Numbered from the stretch's first letter, positions 18,001 to 28,523 are shown. The stretch is DNA of 64,000 nucleotides from Lumbricus rubellus (GCA_945859605.1 OX243824.1:2344797-2408796); one strand, 5' to 3'. The notes: generated by a model not told the origin, from the sequence alone. Numbers and translations: made by a program.

Positions 18001-18947
18001 GGGTTTACAGCTCTCGTTACGCACCACTTGAAGCATTCTTCATCTTTGTTCTTCATATTGATTATAGCCTTTTTACTCGTCAGACATTTTGGCAGTGGAA
18101 TGTAAGAACTACCTTTCAGCGGTTTATAAACAACCGTGTTGATTTCTAATTTTTGTACCGCACTGAGTCTCCAGTTACTGCCTCGCATCTGGAAGGCGGC
18201 CATCGACTCCATAATTTTATCTTTTGCGGTGTTATAAATTTCACTTACATCGGTGGAGTCTAGTATCACCTCAGTCCTTGAAACGAATGGAAAATCTTTC
18301 GAATCTACTTCTCCAGTCTTCATGTCAACGCGCTCCATTGTGCAGGTAAGGACAAAGTTGGTCTTAGTCTGGCGATTTTTCGACAACAAGTCTACCACCT
18401 GTGTTCGAATGGTGTTGAAAAAAGATGTAGCATCAATACCGGCAGCCCCCTCTACCGTGTATTGTTTCGTGAAGCCCTTGATAGCCGAAGCCGTCTCTCT
18501 AATTCTGCACGTCTTCGTATGAATTTTAGCGAATATAGAATTCACTTTGACTTTCAGTGCTTCCAACTTTTCATTCACTTTTCTCTTCGGTTCTTCTTCA
18601 GGAATATACCCCTCGATCCACTCTGCGAATGTATTAATCGCCGACTTTGTATTATCGAATATTTTTTGTACTGTCGCGGCCGGCACCGTCGCAGCTGGCA
18701 CGGGTTGGAGTATTGGGTATTCATGGAGTGGAACAGGGTCGTCGAGCAAACTGACGTGTTGTGAAATTGAAGGTGCGCTGCGGGCTTCAATTTTAGCAAT
18801 CAACTCCGCTTTTCGCAGTCTCGCGTACCCAACCAAGCCGCTCTGCTTGGCGATTTTTCGTAATTCAACAACAGTTTTCTTCGAGTATTGCATTTTATAT
18901 TGAGATGGCATGTCTTTATTCTTTTTTGTGAAAATATTTTCAGTCAT
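15072..18947 (-). CDS. POLB: Protein-primed type B DNA polymerase
   Basis: 1291 residues, intact. Domains in order: SAP-like (about 22-55); a long N-terminal region of possible terminal-protein function; a C2H2-type finger (YHCKRC ... HTEYC, ~420-446); exonuclease motif I FADFESF (~477); an endonuclease-VII-like zinc cluster CHICEGEF ... DHCH ... NLCN (~576-612) set between Exo I and Exo II; Exo II NLTGYDGHL (~625); Exo III YNLSDVLLLAD (~790); polymerase motif A DANNLYGWAM (~886); motif B MNNSVFGK (~1032); motif C FTDTDSLAY (~1129); and KLYSYK (~1196). It replicates the element from its ends. The start codon and ~60 codons lie inside the right TIR. Confidence 0.95.
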   Translation of the reverse strand: MTENIFTKKNKDMPSQYKMQYSKKTVVELRKIAKQSGLVGYARLRKAELIAKIEARSAPSISQHVSLLDDPVPLHEYPILQPVPAATVPAATVQKIFDNTKSAINTFAEWIEGYIPEEEPKRKVNEKLEALKVKVNSIFAKIHTKTCRIRETASAIKGFTKQYTVEGAAGIDATSFFNTIRTQVVDLLSKNRQTKTNFVLTCTMERVDMKTGEVDSKDFPFVSRTEVILDSTDVSEIYNTAKDKIMESMAAFQMRGSNWRLSAVQKLEINTVVYKPLKGSSYIPLPKCLTSKKAIINMKNKDEECFKWCVTRAVNPVARDSERITKELIRQSEKLNWSGIEFPVAADANVIGKFERNNNISINVFGYEKYVDLFPLYVSKYENDRCVDLLLISDEGKKHYCWIKNFNRLMAVKTENTSTSMYHCKRCLIGFSRKDSLHKHTEYCSRQDAQKIELPEPGTMLSFTHYYRKMRVPFLYFADFESFIKPIGTCQPVPSTSYTNKYQKHTPSSFCYHLKCFDDEVYSQEPVCFTAENEDDDVAQLFIDSIEENVKRIYNEFKFPKKMIFGKKEQELFDSATVCHICEGEFIGDEKRVRDHCHLTGKFRGAAHNLCNLKYKVPKFFPVVFHNLTGYDGHLLIKKLRGEHGEKIKCIPCNEEKYISFSREVVVDKFVDADGKERKVKRELRFIDSFRFMPSSLDALSKNLQKDQCKNLGKFFEGEKLDLLLRKGVYPYDYVDGVERLNETELPPKHSFYSKLNDSGISEKDYAHAKTVWDKFECKTLRQYHDLYNLSDVLLLADVFENFRDVCMKNYNLDPAWYYTSPGLAWDAALKSTGVELELLSDYDMLLMIKQGIRGGVSTISHRYAKANNEYMGEAFNPTQHSVFIPYLDANNLYGWAMSKPLPTHGFEWMNDVELNDWRNITERDGVGCVLEVDLEYPKELHDLHNDYPLAPESVKPAGSDVAKLIPNLNDKKKYVVHYGNLKLYERLGLKIVKIHRGIKFVESAWLKKYIDLNTYLRTKATNDFEKDFFKLMNNSVFGKTMEAIENRVDIRLVSDEKEAIKLVAKINYDRRTIFDENLIAVHMKKTKLFYNKRIYLGMCILDTSKTLMYDFHYNYIKAKYGDRAKLLFTDTDSLAYEIRTEDFYKDISPDVQSMFDTSDYPREHPSGIETGVNKKVIGMFKDEAAGKQIEEFVGLRSKLYSYKMAGVDHKKCKGVKKNVVKKSITHADYKDCVFTKRQQSRAMNVIRSYRHEIYTEEVNKIALSADDDKRVIMDDGIHTLAYGHYSLDVK

Positions 18948-19286
18948 TTTCTATACACAAGATTATTTTTTTTCCGCATACGATTTTTTTTCCGTACAGC
19001 GCGATGGCGCATCATCGATACCGCGGGGATTTCCAATAGTATCGATGATGAGTCATTGACGCGCGGTTGAGGTGGTTTGGCCTCCCGTGATAGTGGTATG
19101 TGGTTTTATCCTTGGTTATAGGTTTGTGCATGACGAATCGAAAATATTGGAAATTCCCACAGTTTCGATGAATTTGTTATTGGTTGGTATTGGTTGAGCT
19201 GATTTTTTGAAGCGGGATAGGGTGGACTGTAAAATTTCTTCCTTGCTTGCGGATAAAATCGTCAGACTGCTACACTCCCTTCTACT
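18755..19286 (-). repeat. Right terminal inverted repeat
   Basis: Mirror image of 3558-4090. It contains the first codons of the polymerase gene (start at 18947) and its short upstream region. The inner part differs from the left copy by substitutions and a short indel near the polymerase start, which adds five or six codons here. Confidence 0.93.
19010..19050. promoter_or_regulatory. TIR hairpin, right copy
   Basis: Exact inverse copy of the left TIR hairpin: 12-bp perfect arms (19010-19021 and 19039-19050) around a 17-base spacer. It sits about 60-100 bp upstream of the polymerase start codon, so it could also serve the polymerase promoter. Confidence 0.6.
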
Positions 19287-19292
19287 GTGGTC
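19287..19292 (+). repeat. Right target-site duplication GTGGTC
   Basis: Second copy of the 6-bp Polinton target duplication, directly after the element's terminal TCTACT. Confidence 0.95.
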
Positions 19293-19790
19293 AGTTGATT
19301 ATTGTGCAGCAGCGTACAGGTAAGGTAGGCCAGGTGGCTGAGTGGCGGGAAAGTTACGGCTGCCCGAGAGCGATAGAGACAGACAGAGAGAAAGACAGAA
19401 AGAACGACACAGAGAGGCAGAGAGAGGGACAGAGCAACTGAATGAAGGATGTACGCTCAGGGTGAGATAGGCTTAGATAGGTGTGCCAGTTGAGTCGAGT
19501 TGTATGGACATGAATGGTAGAAGAAGACTGATGAAAGATAGTCTTTACGTTGAGTTGTTTTTGATAACGTAAAATTAGTCGTTGTCATGTCGTTGCTGTT
19601 GGTTTGTTTCTGCTGGATTTTTGAAGTACAATAATAATACGAGAAACTTGTCGTTGTTTTCAGTAGAAAAGTTAAAGAACCGTAGATACTTTTACCCTCT
19701 AGGCCTAGCCATTAGCTAAAGAAGTACAGTTAATTAGGGATAGGCCTAGGCTACGTTGAACTTTTGAAGAGACTGGACAGGCGTCAGGGA
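19293..19790. other. Flank with a GA/CA-rich simple repeat
   Basis: About 19371-19438 is an imperfect (GACA/GAGA)n tract. Just before it, 'caggtggctgagtggcggg' looks like a tRNA A box, possibly a truncated SINE head. Nothing else recognised. Confidence 0.4.
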
Positions 19791-19794
19791 TTAA

Positions 19795-20809
19795 CCCTGC
19801 GACTACCAGTGGGGTCAAAAATGACCCCAAGCCAACTTTGATTGTACACTGCGCAAAATCTGTTCGTGCAAATTTATTTAAAATTTGTGACTTTCAAGAT
19901 GTACCTAGTCTCTATCGAAATATCAATTAATATTTCCCTTTTTTATCACCAGAGGGCGCTGGCAATATTTTATAGCATTGAGCACCAGTGGGGTCATTTT
20001 TGCCCCCAGTAGCTTTTTTGAATACTTTCAATGGTATTCTTTGAAATAATTCATAATTATAATGTATAAATCCTTTCTATAGTATTATCTGAAGAAAATC
20101 TGTATTAGATACTAAATTATATACAGCATAGGCCAGGAAATGGAACGGAACCAAGGAGACTCTGTTGTGCTCGACTTAACACGAAATTTGGCTGGTTCTG
20201 GACGACATGTCACCACAGAAAACTTCTTCACAAGTTTCAGACTTGATCAAAAACTGGCTGGGAAACAAATGACTCTTTTGGGCACTATTCGAAAGAACAG
20301 AAAGGAGTGGCATGCACAGACAACGCACAGAAGACGAGTTTTTCTCCTGCAGCTCGGAAGGGAACAGCAATGGTGATGCAGTACAACGGCTGATCAAGAT
20401 GTCGCCTCCAACCCTGTCGAAGAAACGTGCACGATGTTCCATTTGTCCAAGGGAAAAGGATAAAAAGTGCAGAATCTGTGCAGCCTGTACATGCAATGTG
20501 TGCAAAGAACATGCCCAGTAGCCTATACATGCATGAACTGCAAACTGTAGCTGCAATGACATGATATTTTCTATGTTAGTTTTCAAAATTGAACACTCGA
20601 ACACTTTGAACACTAAAACATACCTATGGCTATGAATTTTTTTTATTAATTTCAACAGCCTAAACATGTTCCAATTGCCCTACTACTATTTATTTTTTGG
20701 CAAATAATAAAAAAGCAAAAAACAAATTATTTATTGAAAAAATTGTTTTGGGGTCATTTTTGACCCCACTGGTACTCAGTGTATCAAAAAAATTATGGTA
20801 ATCTGAGGG
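19795..20809 (+). mobile_element. Internally deleted piggyBac element
   Basis: TTAA flanks both ends (19791-19794 and 20810-20813); the ends read CCCTGCG and CTGAGGG, and subterminal inverted repeats ACCAGTGGGGTC lie at ~19807-19830 and ~20752-20775. TTAA targeting is diagnostic for piggyBac. At 1,015 bp, with only the 3' third of the transposase, it cannot move itself. Confidence 0.88.
20140..20521 (+). pseudogene. piggyBac transposase C-terminal remnant
   Basis: Two overlapping frames: 20140-20300 encodes VVLDLTRNLAGSGRHVTTEN and FFTSFRLDQKLAGKQMTLLG with GTIRKNRKE, part of the DDE core; then, one frame over, 20312-20521 encodes KRARCSICPREKDKKCR and CNVCKEHAQ, the C-terminal cysteine-rich RING/PHD-like zinc module that binds the element ends. 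A frameshift separates them and most of the core is missing. Confidence 0.85.
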
Positions 20810-20863
20810 TTAAGCTGACATATATAATTTTTAAGCTTACTATTATCTAGGATCACACACTCA

Positions 20864-20960
20864 CGATAGTCCATCCGTGGTACAACATTTCGGTGGTGGT
20901 CCGTGGCGGTTAAATGAAATCTATAAGTGGTCCGTGAACCTCAAAGGTTGAGAACCGCTG
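20864..20960 (-). mobile_element. hAT-like terminal fragment
   Basis: On the minus strand the fragment opens with CAGCGGTTCTCAACCTTTG, the classic terminal motif of a large family of non-autonomous hAT elements. The body speaks of repeated 'ggtccgtg' words. The other end was not found, so this is a truncated copy. Confidence 0.6.
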
Positions 20961-21060
20961 AATTAGAGGAAGCACTTTCAGTCAGGACGTGCTAATCAAA
21001 AGCCGGACATGAATTATACATTGGTGCGAGGTCTATGACATTGTATCAAATTATCACTGC

Positions 21061-21720
21061 CTAGGCTAGCGTCGTGAATGAGCAACTAAATATTCGACAC
21101 CTTTATTAATATATATTACAATCAGATATAAATTGTTACTGAACGCGCACGTAGTTGTATTGAAATGGATGGATAGATCCGATTTGACCAGGGTCTATGA
21201 CAACAGAGGTCGTTACCCTGGACATAAATTTGCTCGGCATATTACAGCACTTATGAGAAAGGTACTACACCAGTTTAAAAAAAAATTAACAGCGATTCTG
21301 ACAATTTAAGTTCACTAAACAATATTTTTAAACGGTGTCCAAAACCATATTTCTATACAGCTCCGAGTCATTTCAATTGACATAACTTTTGGTAAGACAA
21401 AGTCGACAGTAAATACTTTGGCAGATCCCAGAAGTCGTTGAAAATCAAACATAGACAAAAGTATCATAATTATACTAAAAATCAATATATAACTTTGATA
21501 TTCGAATTATTCTAAAACTCTTCGAATCAATAATAACAAATGAATCGTGTTTAATCTTTTCACACTTTGATGTCGCTATAAGTAAACTAAGATAGACCAC
21601 AAAGAGCCGTCAACTGGATTGTTTCTATTTACTGCTTCGAATAAATTTTGTGTCAGCTTAGACACCTTTAAAATAATTTACCAACTGCTATATAAGCTAA
21701 AATTTTGTAGTTTTTAGTAT
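21061..21720. repeat. Dispersed duplication, copy 1
   Basis: This block matches 24783-24970 plus 25345-25640 at roughly 85-90% by eye, from 'gtcgtgaatga' to 'cttagacacctttaaa...ctgctatata'. The second copy is split by a tRNA-SINE insertion. Coding content not seen. It ends in the recurrent TTAGACACCTTT motif. Confidence 0.75.
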
Positions 21721-21721
21721 G

Positions 21722-22255
21722 CTATGTAGGTTGATGTGACAAGAGAGATACGACGACGAGTAGCATTAGGAAAGACGGCAGCGAAGGGACCGGAGAAAAT
21801 ATGGAAGGATAAACACGTGAGCCTGATGACGAAGACAAGAATTGTAAAGGCAATGATATTCCCGGTGGTGTTGTATGGATGTGAAACGTGGACAAAAACA
21901 AAGGCTTTGTAAAAGAAAATCGATGCTTGCGAAATGTGGATATGGAGAAAGTTTTGAGAACTTCATGGATCGAGATAAGAACAAATGAATCCATATTACA
22001 AAAGATAGGACAAGCAAGAGGAAGTATGCCATTGGGACAGAGAGCGGCAAGGCAGAAGATGGCGTTCTTTGGACATGTGATGCGAGCAAACGGCTTGGAA
22101 AAGGAGATGATGCTGGCCTGCGGAGGGGGAAAAGGAGAAGAGGACGCCCAAGAAGCAGTCGGATAAAAAAATTACACGAGAGAGCGAAGATGGACTTGGA
22201 GGAACTGAGAGACGCGACGGAAGATCGTAATACGTGCACGGAGAGGGTTGATCAT
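21722..22255 (+). pseudogene. 5'-truncated RTE LINE, 3' coding end
   Basis: The sequence matches 27960-28500 of the longer LINE: frames contain RVALGKTAAKGPEKIWKD-like, KTRIVKAMIFPVVLYGCETW and QRAARQKMAFFGHVMRANGL words, with several stops and frameshifts. It is a dead 5'-truncated copy. The junction with the preceding unit, 'cagtatgctatgtaggttga'-like, is the same as at ~28555. Confidence 0.8.
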
Positions 22256-22324
22256 AGCGGTCGCTAGGATTCAAAGAATCACAAGGCAAGGCATACAATA
22301 CACGAGTCGCTATATTCGCCTTTG

Positions 22325-23400
22325 TTTTGTTTCAACTCCGCCACGGATCGCAAACTGCCAGTGCCAGTGCCAAGCCTGGATAAAGTAGGAGGTCGTCGCT
22401 AATGGTCTTTGTTGCCACACAGTGACGTTAAACTGAAAAACCACCACTTATATCATTGATCTTTGACGACACTGCTACAATAATTTTATTGGTGATTTAT
22501 GATGGCAGTAACACTTTGCTACTTATACACCTTTTATTCTAGAATTTAGGTAACTACAAAGTATTGATTTTCGCTTAATTTCAATTCCACCATTAGATAT
22601 CTCTTCTTATGACAATTATTATCTCCATCGTTTGTATGGCTGCGTTTTAAGACGTACACCACTCCGTGTGAATGTCCGCTTGCGTCGTACGCCAGTCTTG
22701 CGGCTGATACGAATCTTCAGCCGACTCTGACTTCTGACTTCAGCCGGACACAAAGATAAGAGGGCACAAAGTGTCGCTGTCTGTGCGCCGCTGTCTGTAC
22801 TCTACCAGTGTCTGTCCCAAGCCTCGATAAAGAACGTTTTTAGCACACAGTGTCGTTCAACTGAAACAACAACCCGACTACAACCGCGACTAAGATGTCG
22901 TTACAATTTAATCTGTCCCATTTTGATCTTCGTTTTAGATGTTTGTAAATATTGATTTATTCGTCAAGTAAATAATGTGGATGCGACTCCGGTATTAGAC
23001 GAGCGTTATCTACTGCCCAACCATTCGGCGTCTCCACTGCTTACCCAAACCACGTTAGCCACTGCTTGTCTATAATTGTTCGTCAACTGTACAGCGTCAA
23101 GGAAATGAAAACTTAATTAATAATTATGCGGTGATAGTTCAATAAGATTTAATGGTGTATTCGGAAAACGGTAGAAAATCAAATATATTTTCAAGCGTCA
23201 AAAAGCTTGCTTATGCGAAGAACTGTTGGCGCAAATACCAATACCATTACCTTTTAAGAAGAGACTACAAAATGTGGTGGTGGTAATTGAACTTTAACGT
23301 CACTGTATGGTAACAAAGACCATTAGCGACACCATCCTCCTTTATCCGGGCTTGGGACTGGTACTGGCAGAGTGCAACCGATGGCGGAGTTTACAAAATG
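22325..23400. mobile_element. Fold-back element with ~120-bp inverted repeats
   Basis: 22330-22450 (ACTCCGCCACGG ... GTGACGTTAAACTGAA) is the inverse of 23268-23395 at about 80% by eye. A third, forward partial copy of the same block lies at ~22790-22880. Total about 1.07 kb, no coding capacity, target duplication not resolved. Likely a MITE or fold-back transposon. Confidence 0.65.
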
Positions 23401-23929
23401 TAATAATGTTAAAAGACTTTTGTGATGATGTTGTCTGCAATCAACAAAGAAGGTTAGGCTACAATATGCATTAAAAATGCGGTATTTATACAAAAAGTTG
23501 TCAATATGTTTAGGGTGTTAAATGAGAACCTGTCATTTGCGATAATTAATGTCGCTGGCCATTGAAGCCATAATTATGATGTCTATAACACCTGCATCAC
23601 ATGCAACCAAAATTATATCCAAGATTGTTAATTAATTCAAAACTGGCAGTAGAGTATTACTGATAAACGTGTGCTAGGATGAGAATTAGGCAGATTTTTA
23701 TCGACGCCATCAAGCGATGGTGGCACAACTGGTGATAGCTATTTTAATAATATTGAATGCAGTTAACATCTCTACCGTTAAAAAAACACTGAACAGGACT
23801 ATCATCGCAATGCTTTGCTTCGAAGCAACGAGAGAGATAAGATGGGGGAAGAATCAGAGGAAGGTTTCTTACAAGTAAGGTTTTTGGTGTTCAAAGTGGG
23901 AGACGTGTGTTGAGGGGTAGAGGTCAAGT
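23401..23929. other. Non-coding, unassigned
   Basis: A/T-rich DNA without recognised genes or element ends. Confidence 0.4.
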
Positions 23930-23931
23930 GT

Positions 23932-24215
23932 GTTGGGGTAGCTCAGTTGAGAGAGCGATGGTCCTTAAACCGAGAGTCATCCACGCGACTCGGGTTCGAG
24001 CCTCACACAGGACAAACATTTATAAAATTTTCTGTTAGCTGCCATTGGCGCTTTGCTGTTGTGTTGCGTGACTGGGGTTCTTCTGAAAATAAAATAGCCC
24101 CTCCCATTTCTGGCTTGGCCGAGCCAGGGGTGATCCAGCTCTTAGGCCATTAGTGTCAAGCCACCGAACCCACTTATGTAAAGCCGGCCTGCGTGTATAG
24201 AAGCTGGAATGATGA
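23932..24215 (+). repeat. tRNA-derived SINE family B, copy 1
   Basis: Head with RNA polymerase III boxes: A box TAGCTCAGTTGAGAGAG and B box GGGTTCGAGCC, forming a tRNA-like cloverleaf with an enlarged anticodon arm. The body includes 'ctgttagctgccattggcg' and 'cccctcccatttctggcttg'. It matches, inverted, 24975-25338. Confidence 0.82.
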
Positions 24216-24469
24216 AACAAATTCTTTCCAAAATGGATGTTGGATCTGCGAAGCATAGTTCTTGCCCAAATAGAATGAATTGAACGCGTGTCTAAACGAA
24301 AGCTGGATTTATTCAATTTATTTCTTGTGACGAATCGTCCGTGGACGAATCGTCCGTTGACGAAACGTCCGCATACCATTATAATTGGGATGCTATGACT
24401 TCAGATGTTATATCTACTGTGTTGATATTGTGCATTAGTTGTTTCATTAGAAATATTATACTCAAAACA

Positions 24470-24549
24470 TGCTTAAAATAGTGGGGGTCTTTTTGACCCC
24501 CAGGGGTACTGAAACGTGGTTTTCAAAAAGGGGTGCCACCGAGGGTTAA
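24470..24549. mobile_element. piggyBac-like end fragment at a TTAA
   Basis: 'gggggtctttttgaccccca' followed by CCGAGGGTTAA resembles the piggyBac end at 20810. Immediately after the TTAA, 'ggtgtcgtcttaacaaatac' matches the interior of the 33968-36034 element, so this end inserted into a copy of that family. Confidence 0.5.
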
Positions 24550-24782
24550 GGTGTCGTCTTAACAAATACCTGTACTTTTCAGTGATTAATTAAGCTTATA
24601 AGAGTATTACAGTATACCATCAATAGGCTTGAGCTATATGAGTTGGCGCCGTTGATGGCTGCCAGATTTGTCTTCTATTTGTTTTTTGTGTCATGTTTTT
24701 GTGCTTGCAAACCAGAGTGCGTTTTTGCAGCTGGTACATTACAGAATATACTTACTTACTTACTAACTTATAATAATTAAGT

Positions 24783-25640
24783 AATCATGCGTACAGAGCG
24801 TCGTGAATGATAGCAGCTAAATATTAGACACCTGTATTAATATAATTTTTAAGCAGATATAAATTGTTATTGAACGTCGGTGCACAGTCAAACAAATGTA
24901 ACAGTTTATTCCTGTAATACGGCTCCGAGTCATTTTAATTGACTTAACTTTTGGTAAGACAAAGTCAAAAGTAAATAATAATATTCTTCCGTGATTCAAT
25001 CTGACAGACCGCAGAATTATTACAGGTACAGGTTATACGCTATACGGTCCCACTATAGCACGACACGCAGGTTGTCTTTACAGCAGGGGATTCGGTAGCT
25101 AAACACTATGGCCTAAGTGCTGACCTGCTGGGTCACTCCTGGTTCGGCCAAGTCAGAAGTGGGAGGGGCTATCTTATTTTCAGCAGAACCCGAGTCAAGC
25201 AACACAACAGCAAAACGCCAATGGTAGCTAACAGGAATTTTTACAAAGTAATGCCCGGTGTGAGGCTCGAACCCGGGTCGCGAGGATGATTTTCAGTTTA
25301 ACACGCAGCGCTCTCTCAACTGAGCTACGGCTCCCCCAAATTTAATAAATAAATACTTTGGCAGATCCCAGAAGTCGTTGAAAATTAAACATAAAAAGTA
25401 TCATAATTATGCTCAAAATCAATATGTAACCTTGATATTCGAAATATTCTAAACTCTTTGAATCTATAATAACAAATGAATCATGTTTAATCTTTTCACA
25501 CTTTGATGTCGCTATAAGTTAACTAAGACAGACCATAAAGAGCCGCCAACTGGAGTGTTTCTATTAACTGCTTCGAATAAATTCAATGTGTCAGCTTAGA
25601 CACCTTTTAAGGTATTTTAACGTCTGCTATATACGGAATA
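24783..25640. repeat. Dispersed duplication, copy 2 (with SINE insertion)
   Basis: Second copy of 21061-21720. Between 24972 and 25344 it holds the family B SINE that copy 1 lacks; copy 1 thus serves as the empty site. Confidence 0.75.
24975..25338 (-). repeat. tRNA-derived SINE family B, copy 2
   Basis: Minus strand: head GGGGGAGCCGTAGCTCAG, A and B boxes as in copy 1, body shared through 'cccctcccacttctgacttg', and a longer 3' end. Head at 25255-25338. Confidence 0.82.
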
Positions 25641-25670
25641 CACCGAATCAGCCTGAGCTGTAAAAACAAG

Positions 25671-28523
25671 ATGAAAATGGGCACGTGGAACGTGAGAAGC
25701 ATGCAGCCAGGGAAGCTGGAGGTCATAAAGGCGGAGATGGTGCGCATGGAGCTCGCGGTGCTGGGACTAAGTGAGACGAGGTGGCAAGGGCAAGGACACT
25801 TCAACTCTGGAGACTTCAGAGTAGTGATGTCTGGACCAAGCGAAGGAAGGAGGAACGGAGTGGCAATCGTGTGTGACAAGAGGAGTGCAGCTGCGATTAT
25901 GGGATACGACACGGTAAATGACAGAATCCTAAGTGTAAGATTCCGAGGAAAAGAGACTAACACTACCATCATCCAAATATACGCGCCAACGTCAATAGCA
26001 GAAGAAGAAGAACGGGAAGGATTCTACACGGCACTGCAGGAGAAGATCGACAGAGTTCCAAGAGGAGACACGATGGTGATCATGGGAGACTTTAACGCAA
26101 AGGTGGGGAGAACAAGTGGAGGGGAGGAATCGACTGGAGGATACGGACTGGGAGAGCGAAACGAGGCAGGAGAAAGACTCATCGAATTCTGCGACACAAA
26201 CGAACTGAAGATCATGAATACATACTTCAAAAAACCAAAAAGGAGACTTTATACGTGGACATCACCTGACGGCAAATATAAAAACCAGATTGATTTTGTA
26301 CTGGTCAAACAGCGATGGAGGAGCATGGTGAGAGATGTACAGACGAGACCTGGAGCGGACTGTGGATCTGACCACGAACTGTTGGTGACAATCCTGAAGA
26401 TAAAACTCAAGAGACTGAAAAGAGAGGAACGCCTGATTAGATACAACTGCAAAGGGATAATGCCAGAGTACAAAGAAGAGATCAAGAATCGTTTCGAGGC
26501 ATTAAATCTAGAAGAGGTGACTGGCGCCAACGACATGTGGGAGGAAATGAAGAAGGTGATTCACGAGGAGGCGGCTAAATACGTACCAAGGAAAGTAGCG
26601 AAAAAGACAACTCCGTGGCTTTCGGCAGAGGCAATCAAGATAGCGGAAGAGAGGAGAATCGCGAGGACTGCTGGAAACAGAGACCGGACTAAGACAATGA
26701 ACAGCGCTTTTCAGAGGCAGGCAAGGGAAGACAAAGAAAACTACCTGAACATGAGATGTAAAGAAATGGAGGAAGAAGGAAATAGAGGAAGAACCAGAGA
26801 AATGTTTGCAGAACTAAGAAAAATAACTGGTAAATTTACACCAAGGAAAGGATCACTGAAGAGCGCAAATGGAGAAATACTAGGAGATAGCGAAGAAACG
26901 AAAAGCAGATGGAAGGAATACACAGAAAAACTCTACGAGGCCGATGAGAGAGTGAGCAGGGAGGAAGAGATAGGGATGGCCACTGGGGATTATGAGAAAG
27001 AACCAAGTGTCATGAGATCAGAGGTGGAGTGGGCAATCAAACAAATTAAGGATAATAAGACACCTGGTACGGACGAGATACCCATTGAGCTGATCAAAGA
27101 GGCTGGAGACGGAATGATAGAAGAATTAACAATGCTTTGCAATCGGATATGGGAGACAGAAGAATGGCCCAAAGACTGGGAAAAATCCATATTCATACCC
27201 ATTTTCAAAAAAGGCGATGCCAGAGAATGCGAAAACTACAGAACAATAGCGTTGATATCTCATGCAAGTAAGATTCTACTTAAAATTATACATAAAAGAA
27301 TGGAGAGCACGATTGAGAGGGAACTGCCGGTGCATCAGGCAGGTTTCAGGAGACGGAGAGGAACAAGAGACCACATAGCGAACCTCAGGTGGATAATGGA
27401 AAGGCAAAGAGAATTTGGACAGCAGGTACACATATGCTTTATAGATTACAGCAAGGCCTTCGATTGCATCGATCATGCTCTGATGTGGAAGACTTTGCGC
27501 GATATGGGGATACCAATACACCTCATAAAGCTCCTCAAGAACTTATATGGGAACCAGATGGCTGTGGTCAGGACAGAACACGGTGAAACGATAAGTTTCC
27601 AAATAAAGAAAGGAGTACGACAAGGATGCATACTATCGCCATACCTGTTTAATCTATACGCTGAAATGATAGTGAGAAAAGCAGGCCTAGAGGAGACAAA
27701 TGCGGGAGTGAGGATAGCGGGTAGGACACTGAATAACCTAAGATATGCAGACGACACAACACTGCTGGCAGGGGAAAAAGAGGATTTAAAAGCTATCATC
27801 AGAAAACTATAAGCAGAAAGTGAGAAAGCAGGATTGTTTTTCAACTTAAAGAAGACCAAGATCATGACAACAGAGAAATGGACAAGCTTTGAAGTGGACG
27901 GGGAGGAGTTGGAGGTGGTGACAAGTTTCTGCTTCTTGGGAGCCATGATAGAAAGCGATGGTGGATGTGACAGAGAGATACGACGAAGGATAGCTTTGGG
28001 AAAGACGGCAGCGAAGGGGCTGGAGAAAATATGGAAGGATAAACACGTGAGCCTAATGACGAAGACAAGAATTGTAAAGGCAATGATATTCCCAGTGGTG
28101 CTGTATGGATGTGAAACGTGGACAAAAACAAAGGCCTTAGAAAGGAAAATCGATGCTTGCGAAATGTGGATATGGAGGAAGGTATTAAGAACTTCGTGGA
28201 TTGAAAAAAGAACAAATGAATCCGTATTACAAGAGATCGGACAATCAAGAGGGAATATGTCATTGGAACAGAGAGCGGCAAGGCAGAAAATGGCGTTCTT
28301 TGGACATGTGATGCGAGCAAACGGCTTGGAAAAGGAGATGATGTTGGCCTGCGGAAAGGGAAAAAGGAAGAGAGGACGCCCAAGAAGAAGGTGGATGGAA
28401 GAAATACACGAGAGAACAAAGATGAAACTGGAGGAATTGAGAGACGCGACGGAAGATCGTAACACATGGAGAAGGTTTATCACAGCGGTCGCTAAGGTTC
28501 CAAGAATCGATGGCACAAGGTGA
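25671..28523 (+). pseudogene. RTE/BovB-type LINE: endonuclease-reverse transcriptase
   Basis: One 950-codon frame with a single stop. N-terminal apurinic endonuclease: GTWNVRSM, LGLSETRW, QIYAPTS, GDFNAKVG, and GSDHELL with the catalytic Asp-His. Reverse transcriptase: PGTDEIPIELIK, KKGDARECENYRTIAL, QAGFRRRRGTRD, FIDYSKAFDCIDH, VRQGCILSPYLFNLYAE and the catalytic RYADDTTLLAG (~residue 690). A C-terminal region with YGCETWTKTKALERK ends at TGA 28521-28523. TAA at 27810-27812 (codon 714) interrupts the frame after the catalytic site; the same frame continues for 237 codons. The clade is assigned from overall build, so RTE is likely but not certain. Confidence 0.9.

Larger units (their letters stand above)
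3558..19286. mobile_element. Complete Polinton/Maverick, 15,729 bp
   Basis: Both ends (5'-AGTAGAAGGG and its inverse) and a perfect 6-bp target duplication are present. The interior encodes type B DNA polymerase, integrase, adenain-like protease, packaging ATPase, major and minor capsid proteins and accessory virion proteins, which is the diagnostic Polinton set; length is normal for the class. Gene layout: SAP frame (+), INT and PLA2 (-), ATPase to the SAP/NUMOD-like gene (+, 5948-13070), then two fibres, protease and polymerase (-, 13119-18947). Three virion genes are broken, so this copy should not make particles on its own. It is an integrated virus-like transposon of the host, with no sign of contamination because the flanks are ordinary host repeats. 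Confidence 0.97.

Noticed and set aside
3558..19286. Free virus or contaminant rather than a host insertion
   Set aside because: A 6-bp target duplication and host repeats on both sides show chromosomal integration.
23932..24010. A functional tRNA gene
   Set aside because: The anticodon arm is enlarged, and the same head occurs with the same ~280-bp body at 24975-25338, so it is a SINE.
25671..27812. A host endonuclease gene of 713 codons
   Set aside because: It contains endonuclease plus reverse transcriptase blocks and truncated copies nearby; it is a LINE.
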